From NCBI GenBank assembly GCA_021234155.1, contig JAJEKV010000003.1, positions 26,020,233 through 26,084,232 on the forward strand: a stretch of 64,000 bases of DNA, read 5' to 3'. Positions within the stretch are counted from its first letter, which is position 1. The number at the start of each line of letters is the position of its first letter. The position numbers were made by a program, and so were the translations under genes. Below, piece after piece: positions 56,801 to 64,000 of the stretch. Source of the stretch: Isoetes taiwanensis. Lineage: Eukaryota > Streptophyta > Lycopodiopsida > Isoetales > Isoetaceae. The notes under the pieces were generated by a model. The model searched no databases and was not told the origin of the DNA. It was given only the letters and a program-made list of their open reading frames with translations.

Positions 56801-58569
56801 CTCAAGAAGGCCTTGAAAGAAGTCCCTGTCATATGGTCGCTGGCTCCAGAATCCAGAAACCATACTCCCTGTGACAGTTCTGCAATCATACCATGATATG
56901 AGTCTATCCATGTACTTTCTTCATGCATTAGCGTTTCTAGCTTCTCTTTAAGTACTTCAACAATGTTCATAATCCAGACAAGGCATATGTGAAAGAATAT
57001 GCATATTACCTTGATGATCCATACCAAGGTACTCTGCTGATCATTGGCAGAGCTAGCGACGAATGCTCTTGCCACTGAGATCAGGGAGTCGCTACTTGCA
57101 CTACCATCACTATCATGAGAATCACTCGTGACCACTTTAGGGGCCTTGTGCCCTGTTAGTCCTGTGCCTCCTGGTACAGGACTATTCATGCATTCGACGG
57201 ACCAAGTCAAGGCCAAAGATCCACAACCAGGTGCGGGTCAGTCGTCAAAGGCTCAGCAGAAGACCAAGCAGACCACGCAGACAAAGACCACGCCTGGCGT
57301 CAACAAGAGGCGGCGCTCAGACAAGTGACGGCCCGTCACCGCCCGCGTCAGCGTCAGCGTGATTTCAGGCTTTTCAAGGGGCACCGCCAGCATTCCTGCA
57401 AATCAGGCCTCCTTCCAGGAGTCGGCACCGAGATCAGTCAGTGTCTATATTGGGCCAAAGGCCATTGTACTATATATATGAGTAGAGCTAGCACATGAGT
57501 TTTTAGATGAGTTTTGAGTCTTGTCTCACTTCAGTTTTCTCTCTGTTGCGAGAGCTCATGTATCATCATCATTGATATCAAGGAAGCTTATCATTGTTGT
57601 CTCATTGTTCTTGTGTTTTCTTTTCCCTTTCCTTTGTTTTCTTGCAAATCCCGCGTGACATAGTCCCCGGATTCTCCTGTTAGATCCAAGGGTCCTCACA
57701 GAGGGCTGTCTTGCAGGAGTTCCCGAACCCAGACCCCAAACATGCCCTTGTCCCTGCTGCTTGGCTTTCTTATAATCCTCGTTGTCTGGCCTTTTTTGCT
57801 TCCTCTTTCTTCTGTCAGGTTCGGGACAGTCCCTAGCAATATGCCCGAACTTATTGCAATTATAGCATTTTCTTGTGTCATTCCCTTCTGCTTTTCCAAC
57901 AAGAGCTTGAACTTCTCTGCCACTGGTCTTCTTCCCACTCATTTGATTTTTCTCTTCCATCAAAATTTATTGACAAGCCCACTCAAGCTCCACGTGTTCT
58001 ACAGATCCTATCAGATTCTTCACGTTCTTATAGGATCCAGGCAATCCTAGAAGCAATGCTAGAACTACAAGGTCATCATCTAGACCTTTTTGCATACCCT
58101 GTAATTGTAAAGCAACTGCTTTGATCTTGGAGATAAACTTATCTGCAGATGTACATTCTTGAAGCTTAGTGGTGAAAATCACTGAGTAGAGACTAGCTTG
58201 CTGAGAAAAGTGTTTCTTCTTGTATGTGGCACATAACTGGTCCCATGCAGCCTTGGCACTCTCTGCGGCCTCTACTTGAGCAATGAGAGTATCATCCAGA
58301 TATCTCATCAGCCGATTTCATGCTTCCCAATCTCTCTGTAACCACTTCAGCAAGGGCTGCCTATCACTTGGTTTCCCTTTGCTGTCAATTTGGGTAGTCC
58401 CTTTCACAATCTGAGCAGCTGTTAGAGGTTCAGCTTTTGAAACGGCAGCTTCTGGACGTGGCTCTTCTCCAGAAACAATGTGCCACAAGCCCTTTTCTGA
58501 AAGCTTTCCTCTAACCTTTACGAACCAGTAAAACGCATTTGCATGCATGAGCTTCTCAATTCTTCCCAT
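53841..58569 (-). pseudogene. Ty1/copia gag-pol polyprotein, disrupted
   Basis: Domains in normal copia order on the minus strand. Gag from 58569, with the zinc knuckle CYNCNKFGHIARDC near 57850. Protease WFLDSGASDHMTG near 56850. Pre-integrase WHERLGH near 56480. Integrase core (HVDVWGP, VRTDQDGEF, NGVVEQKNRT) 56370-55800. Reverse transcriptase 55230-54600 (CKWVFKVKYG, LVARGCSQ). RNase H region (YRSVVGSLLHF, LEGFVDANYAG, KHIETQYHFTREKV) to the stop at 53841. Lesions: a one-base shift just after the protease motif, a 40-bp tandem duplication in integrase (second copy at 56051), the RT box YVND instead of YVDD near 54650, and an insertion near 57.2-57.7 kb. It cannot move by itself. Confidence 0.8.
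57180..57740 (+). mobile_element. Foreign insertion inside copia gag
   Basis: Between the zinc-knuckle region and the protease spacer, copia coding text stops and unrelated sequence appears. The plus strand shows a Lys/Thr-rich short C-terminus (KTTPGVNKRRRSDK then stop at 57328), a TATA-like tactatatatatgag at about 57470, then a T-rich stretch to cccgcgtgaca. This layout (end of a coding region, promoter-like, T-rich) looks like the 3' part and LTR of another retroelement. Exact ends and target duplication were not resolved. Confidence 0.4.
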
Positions 58570-58605
58570 AGCTTGATCGATCTGTTTATCCCTTTTGACC
58601 GACCT

Positions 58606-58617
58606 GCTCTAATACCA
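58606..58617 (-). other. Copia primer-binding site
   Basis: On the minus strand TGGTATTAGAGC, one base off the usual copia primer site, starts three bases after the 5' LTR end. This fixes the LTR boundary at 58621. Confidence 0.7.
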
Positions 58618-58620
58618 TAA

Positions 58621-58749
58621 TGAATACAAGTGTAATTCACAAGGCAGAAGAACATCTATATTAGAATGATCTCGCTGAACTTATACATGCAATGGTGAGA
58701 CAAAAATAGCAGGCCCTCACCGCCATGCTGAAGATCAGGAGCTAATAAG
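58621..58749 (-). mobile_element. 5' LTR of the copia element, truncated by gypsy insertion
   Basis: 129 bp matching 53545-53678, ending abruptly at aataag where the gypsy LTR starts (TGTGACG at 58750). The rest of this LTR should lie beyond the gypsy 5' end, outside the window. Confidence 0.7.
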
Positions 58750-60306
58750 TGTGACGTCCCCTACTCATATACGGTGCACTCACCGTATACAAACAGGAGT
58801 TCATCCCCCATACCAGCTCCATGCTGATACAAGGCCCTCCACGTATCACTGTAACCTTGACGAGTTCCAATGGGAAGAATGAAGGGGTCATTTTACCCTG
58901 TCTCCCTCAGGGCTTACCTAGCTGCGGAAGCGTAACATACATGTAAGTATACATACATCGACATCACATGACCATCATGAAGGATGGCTCACCACATATC
59001 TGCATAGATAGAGATCAGTACATCACATATGGGAGGTCTACCCAAGTTCAGACACATGGATGGACTGACAAGCTTGGGTCTCCAGAGGTCAAACAGACAG
59101 AGTGCAATAACAGTGGAGTTGGCTGGCATAGGAACATGGCAATTGGGTAGTCCGCTCCATCCGCCCCTCCTGTGCACACTTTGCATAGTAGATTGAAAGG
59201 TCTTGGGACTGGACTGTAGCCCGCTGGATGCATAGCCAAAGGGGCTACTCCTGGGTTGCATCTCCCCAGTTCTGATGGGGCAGGTAGGGATTACTCCAAC
59301 CGGGGGCTGGATGCTGACTCAAGGTGACTAGAGGGCCACTGCCCGTACTCGACTGAACTCCATGGAAGGTGTACACCACCCCAAGAGTGTCGAACCCATG
59401 CAAGGCCCGCACGCAATGGCAGAGCATTAGGTAGTCCTCGATAGGCTTTACTACCAGAGGGAGTGATCATGAGTCAGGACATGAACCTCCTTGTAAGCCA
59501 GTCTGGTCCCTCCACCCACAACCAGATGTGGCTCTTGTACACATGCCGAATTTAATAGTGCATGAAAGAGGACTAGCTAGGAGCATCAAACTACTAGGCT
59601 TTTAGGGCCTCTACCCCCCTTTCCAATACAATGATTCCACAGAGATCATCATCACATACATATCCTAGAAGAACTAAAGAGTAAGATTTAATCTAAATCA
59701 CAGAAGTTAGGTTCTTTAGTTATGGCTTGATATCTAGAGGTTTAGATGGCTGCTATGGGCAATTCAATAGGCTAAACCTACTTAATCTATGCCTGGAAGG
59801 CGGATTAGACTATTGAATTGGCAAAATACCTGATCCCTGGCTTGCTCCCCCTTCTCTGAACGCGTCCATGCTGCAGAACTGCTTGAAGATGAAGCCCGAA
59901 AGGAAAGCTGATGAGCTAGGCTGCTCAGACAAACTTCGGAGTCGAGATCGGCTCTTGGAGCAAGCGAAACGGAGCTCTAGAAGGCTGTGGATGGAAATGG
60001 AAAGTTAGGGTTTGGATACCTTACATAGGCTATAAGTTAGGGCTAGGGTTTCCATCAACCCTTGAGATCATGCCACTTGCCCTTGTGGGTAAGTGGGTGT
60101 AGCCCCCACTTGGCCCACTTGCCCACTTATTATCTAAGTGGGCTAAAGTGCACACATGAATAAATGTGCACACACTTGCAAGTTGTCCCCTAGGGCGCTA
60201 CTTGCTTAGCTACACATCGACGTACACGTCAATCGGGATGGCGTGTACGTATGACGATGCAGTACAGTATACGTCCTGGGACCGTATACTGTGCTGGAAC
60301 ATCACA
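58750..60306 (-). mobile_element. 3' LTR of a Ty3/gypsy chromovirus (1,557 bp)
   Basis: It begins TGTGACGTCCCC and ends ACATCACA in plus orientation, so it has TG...CA borders on both strands. On the minus strand it is preceded directly by a purine-rich tract. The interior has no coding capacity. Identity with the other LTR cannot be judged since that lies outside the window. Confidence 0.7.
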
Positions 60307-60325
60307 TTCTCCCCACCTTGAAATG
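60307..60325 (-). other. Gypsy polypurine tract
   Basis: On the minus strand AAGGTGGGGAGAA immediately precedes the LTR start TGTGATG. This is the plus-strand DNA primer site and confirms orientation. Confidence 0.7.
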
Positions 60326-61300
60326 ATGTTGTCCGCAGCATTGTGGGTCTCCCCACCTTGGGATCTTCTTGTCCTGCAACCACTTGATGCATACAATTTA
60401 TTATTATTATACTTACACAATTATTAGAATTACCCTATAAAGGTAATACTTTTTTTTAAAACATTACTATGACATTTCATTATCCAAATAACTTATCAAT
60501 TCATAACTTCATTAAAGCAAGGTACTTACTAGCCTCACTTAATACAATATTTAAGTTTATCCAGGTTTAGCAATTTCATATAATTTATCTTTCCAGGTAC
60601 TCTTCATTCCTTGCAACACATTCCAACAAAACTTGTGTTGCAAGTCTTCGTAGCTCGACCTCCTTGCCCTCCGGAGCGCTCTATTAGCCTGCAGGTCGAT
60701 ACTACGTTAGTACCATTTTTAATTATTAATAAAATTATGGTTATAAAGGGACCACCCATCTAATTAACTAAATGAATGCATGACTAATCTCCCGGCTTAG
60801 GAAGAGGATGCTTCTTCCATCGTGGCCGTGGAGACGCCCTATAATGCCTATACCCCGCACTCGATCATGGCCCGTGAGGGTTTAAGCGTAAGGGTCGTTT
60901 AAGGCGATCCTATCATAGCCCATGATTGGGTGCTACCTTATGCATGACCTCCCTGATCATGCATACCCCAGTGCAGCATGGCCCAAAGGGTTTAAGCTAG
61001 AGAACATCCCTGATGATCTCATCCTCGCCCATATTCACTTCTACCTTTAATCGCATGTCCTTCCCCTATGGACATGCTTACATTACGGTGCAACATTGCT
61101 CATGTTCACCATTTGCCTAACTAATTGAAGCAAAACCGCGGTCATGTCTACGATGACATTACACCACGTCCTAGAGATCACCGTAGTGGTCCCATCATTG
61201 GTAATTACGTATGCAATCCATACTTAGCATAGGCTGCATGCGTAGATTAATCTTAACTACACATGAAATTAATCTACACATAATCGACATGCCTAAGCCG
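60326..61300 (-). other. Gypsy 3' untranslated region
   Basis: No domain was recognised between the chromodomain and the polypurine tract. AT-rich sequence at 60380-60640 is followed by a more balanced stretch. Confidence 0.45.
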
Positions 61301-64000
61301 ATTACTTCGAAGATGACCTTGCCGTCCCATTGCTCCATGAACTGCGGGTACTGCCTTATCAGGTCCTGCTTAAGTACTCATGTCGCGTCTTCCACCGACA
61401 AGTGTTTCCACTTGACCAAATATTGGCGAAACTCTGATCTCCTTGTCTTCTTGATCTCCTTATCAAGGATCAAGTCTGGGACTATCTTAGCTGCTCTTCT
61501 GTCATTTCCAACATCGTTGGCGTGTCCAAGACTTCTTCTGGGTTTGGAGTATGCTTCTTCAGCAAGATCACGTGGAAGACTTTATGAATTTTCAGGTGTG
61601 CTGGCAGCTCTAGGACTGGTTATCTACTCGCTTGGCTATTCTGAAGGGGCCAGCCCACCTTGGAGCAAGCTTCTTACAATTTCCGATGCGGAGTTTTGCC
61701 TGCTTCACTTTGATCTTGAGCCAGACGTTGTCGCCAACCTCGAACTCTCTGACCGTCCGGTGCTTGTCGGCGACGCTCTTTTGTCGACTCCTTGCTGCAA
61801 GAAGATATCCTCGGACCTCTTCTACCAGCTGCTGCATGTCGGCCAACATTTGCTGCGAAACCTCTACCTTTGACACAGGATTGTGCCAAGTGTCTGGAGT
61901 CAGACATTGGTAGCCGTAGTTGATCATGAACAGCGACATCTCGGATGATTCCTGCTTGGTGCTATTATAAGCAAATTCAACCAAGTGAATGTAATCTTCC
62001 CACTTAGTCTGCTTGTTCCAGACATAGTTTCTTAGCATATCTTCCAAGATTTAGTTGGTCCGTTCTGTTTGCCCATCCGTCTGAGGATGGTAGGCCGTGC
62101 TCATGGACAGCTTCGTCTGGATCGTCGCAAAAAGATCCTGCCAAAAGGCACTCAGGAACTTCGAGTCTCTGTCGGAGATGATCTCTCTCGGCATACCATG
62201 GAGCCTGAAGATTTCCTTTGTGAAGAGAGCCGCTGTATCCAAGGCTGTTTCGGTGGTCCTGCAAGGCACAAAGTGTGCCATCTTCGACAACTTGTCGACC
62301 ACCACCATCAGGGCATCTTTTCCTCTTGCTATCCTCGGGAGCCCTGTTATGAAGTCCATACTGATGACTTCCCACTTAGCGTTCGACACCGCTAATGGTT
62401 CCAATGCTCCTGGAATTCGAAGCTGCTCTGCCTTCGTCTGCTGACACAACTGACACTCTTTGATATAGCGAGCTATCTGCTTCTTCATCCCTGGCCAATA
62501 ATAATTACTGCGCACTTTGAAATATGTCTTCATAAATCCTGTGTGGCCAGCTATTGGACTGTTGTGGGTGTCGTGGAGAATCAACTTCCTCACTCCTGAT
62601 GATTCAAGCACACACAACTTATTCTTATGGTACAAAAGGTTACCTTCCTTCTTAAAATTCTTGAAGGTCTCCCTCTCCTTATCTGTTCTTGCCTCTTTGC
62701 ACATGCTCGCCCACACTTCCTTGAAGTCTGCATCTGTCGGCAAGGTTTCTTCAATCTTCCTTCCGAACTCGCTGGTGAGCGTCGAAATTGCGTTGCAGTG
62801 AACTCTTGTTGTCAGGATGCCTTGAAAGCGCATCTGCTACCACATTGAGCTTCCCCGGCCTATAAACTATAATAAAATTGTATTCTTCGAGGAACTCCAT
62901 CCACCTTCGCTGCCTCAGGTTGAGATGTGGTTGCATGAACACGTATTGGAGGCTCTGATGATCCGTATCCAGCTGGAACTTCCTTCCCAACAGGTAGTGC
63001 CTCCAAATTCTTAGTGCTCTGACAACTGCAAGCAACTCTTGGTCATGAGTCAGGTAGCGCGTTTCGGCATCGTTCATCTTCCGAGAGTCATAAGCCACTA
63101 CCTTCTCTTCTTGCATTAGTACTGCACCTGTGGCAATTTTACTTGCATCCATCGCCACAAGTTTGTCGTTCTCGGGGTCTGGCAGGGTCAGGACGGGGGC
63201 AGTTGTCAAAGCTTCCTTCAACATCTCGAATCCTGCTTGGGCTTTTTTCTGCCAGTGATCTGCCCAATCCTTTACTTTTTTCGCCCTCGTCAAATCCGTT
63301 AGCAGGGCCGCCATTTTTGCAAAGTTCTTCACGAACTTCCTATAATACCCTGCTAGGCTGAGAAAACTTCTGACCTCGTGGATGTTCTTCGGCGCCGGCC
63401 AATGTATGACTGCTTCGATCTTGGCAGGATCCGTCGAAATCCCTTCCGCTGAGATCATGTGCCCCAGATATTCTACCCTCTCCGTTGCGAAGTGGCACTT
63501 CGACAACTTAGCGTACAATTAGTGCCTTCTTAGCTTCTCGAGCACTTTCCTGAGGTGTTGTACGTGTTCTTCCAGGGATTTGTTGTACACTAGAATATCA
63601 TCAAAGAATACTATAACAAAAGTATCCAAAAACTCCCTGAAGATATCGTTCATAAGCCCCATGAACGTTGCTGGGGCGTTTGACAAGCCAAACGGCATTA
63701 GGTGAACTCGTAATGCCCATACCTGGTCCTGAACGCTGTTTTGTGGATGTCTTCTTCTTTAATACTGATCTGATGGTACCCTGACCTCAGGTCTATCTTG
63801 GAGAAAACCTTCGCGCCTTGGAGTTGATCCATCAGGTCGTCCGATCTCGGGAGTGCATACTTATTCTTTATGGTGTACTTGTTTAGCTGCCTGTAATCTA
63901 TGTACATCCTTAAGCTGCCATCCTTCTTCTTCACAAAAAGGATGGGTGCCCCAAATGGTGAGACGCTAGGTTTAATGAACCCTAGGTCAAGCAACTCCTG
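61300..64000 (-). pseudogene. Ty3/gypsy chromovirus pol (RT, RNase H, integrase, chromodomain), partial
   Basis: The polyprotein enters from the right edge. Reverse transcriptase 63994-63540 ([32 protein letters not shown], active-site box FFDD near 63600). RNase H region 63518-62810 ([28 protein letters not shown]). Integrase with HHCC finger (HDTHNSPIAGH, CQLCQQTK) and core (MDFITGLP, SDRDSKFLS, QTDGQTERTN). Integrase C-terminus (GDNVWLKIK, LAPRWAGPFRI). Chromodomain 61482-61324 (YLVKWKHLSVEDAT), which in this clade targets heterochromatin. Lesions: one-base loss near 63700, TAA 63519-63521, frameshift near 62800, TAA 62051-62053, TGA 61378-61380. Confidence 0.8.

Noticed and set aside
61211-61873. 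220-codon plus-strand open frame
   Set aside because: It is antisense to the gypsy integrase C-terminus and chromodomain, which are clearly coding on the minus strand.

Overview
This is a repeat-dense stretch of plant nuclear DNA, most likely from a fern or another large-genome land plant. The evidence is the PLS-type PPR fragment, GT-AG spliced plant gene fragments (PDR transporter, U-box/ARM, F-box), a chromodomain Ty3/gypsy element, a copia element primed by initiator-Met tRNA, and rolling-circle (Helitron) transposons. The clade is inferred, not proven. Only one gene looks intact: an intronless exosome subunit RRP43 at 23682-24635. Nearly everything else is mobile DNA or broken genes.

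Layout. 1-5743 and 15846-19580 each hold the same arrangement: a plus-strand gene for a Cys-motif protein whose 3' end faces a minus-strand gene with a C-terminal Ulp1 (C48) protease domain. Both copies are decayed; the first has a 499-bp hAT-type MITE in its protease domain. Between them lie a second MITE (6507-6828), a male-sterility-1-like PHD gene remnant with a one-base frameshift (7248-7913), and a 5.3-kb Helitron (8341-13638) carrying a U-box/ARM exon, PDR transporter exons and an unidentified minus-strand fragment. An inverted repeat with about 110-bp arms lies at 14651-14970.

22.4-23.0 kb is a decayed LINE reverse transcriptase, followed by RRP43. 25.8-27.5 kb holds minisatellites and a GGGAAC-rich element. 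28.0-31.9 kb is a strikingly GC-rich LINE (minus strand) with an ORF1-like segment, an AP-type endonuclease and a reverse transcriptase whose catalytic box reads YAGD. Two tRNA-Val-like sequences lie at 32.5 and 33.1 kb. A PPR fragment at 35.4-35.9 kb abuts a 27-A tail at the end of a retroposed insert.

36593-40594 is a 4.0-kb element with identical 29-bp terminal inverted repeats. It contains five 67-68-bp foldback units, some in a ~198-bp tandem array. 45276-46453 is an F-box gene broken by a dinucleotide slippage. 46850-51685 is a second Helitron (minus strand), with ends matching the first, carrying broken F-box/LRR and bilin-reductase-like fragments.

52.8-64.0 kb is nested LTR retrotransposons: a plus-strand copia stub, a minus-strand copia element (53545-58749) itself interrupted near 57.2-57.7 kb, and a minus-strand chromovirus whose 1.56-kb LTR (58750-60306) cuts the copia 5' LTR. 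The chromovirus runs off the right edge.

The most promising undescribed signals are the repeated convergent Cys-motif/Ulp1 gene pair and the 4-kb TIR element with its uniform foldback units.
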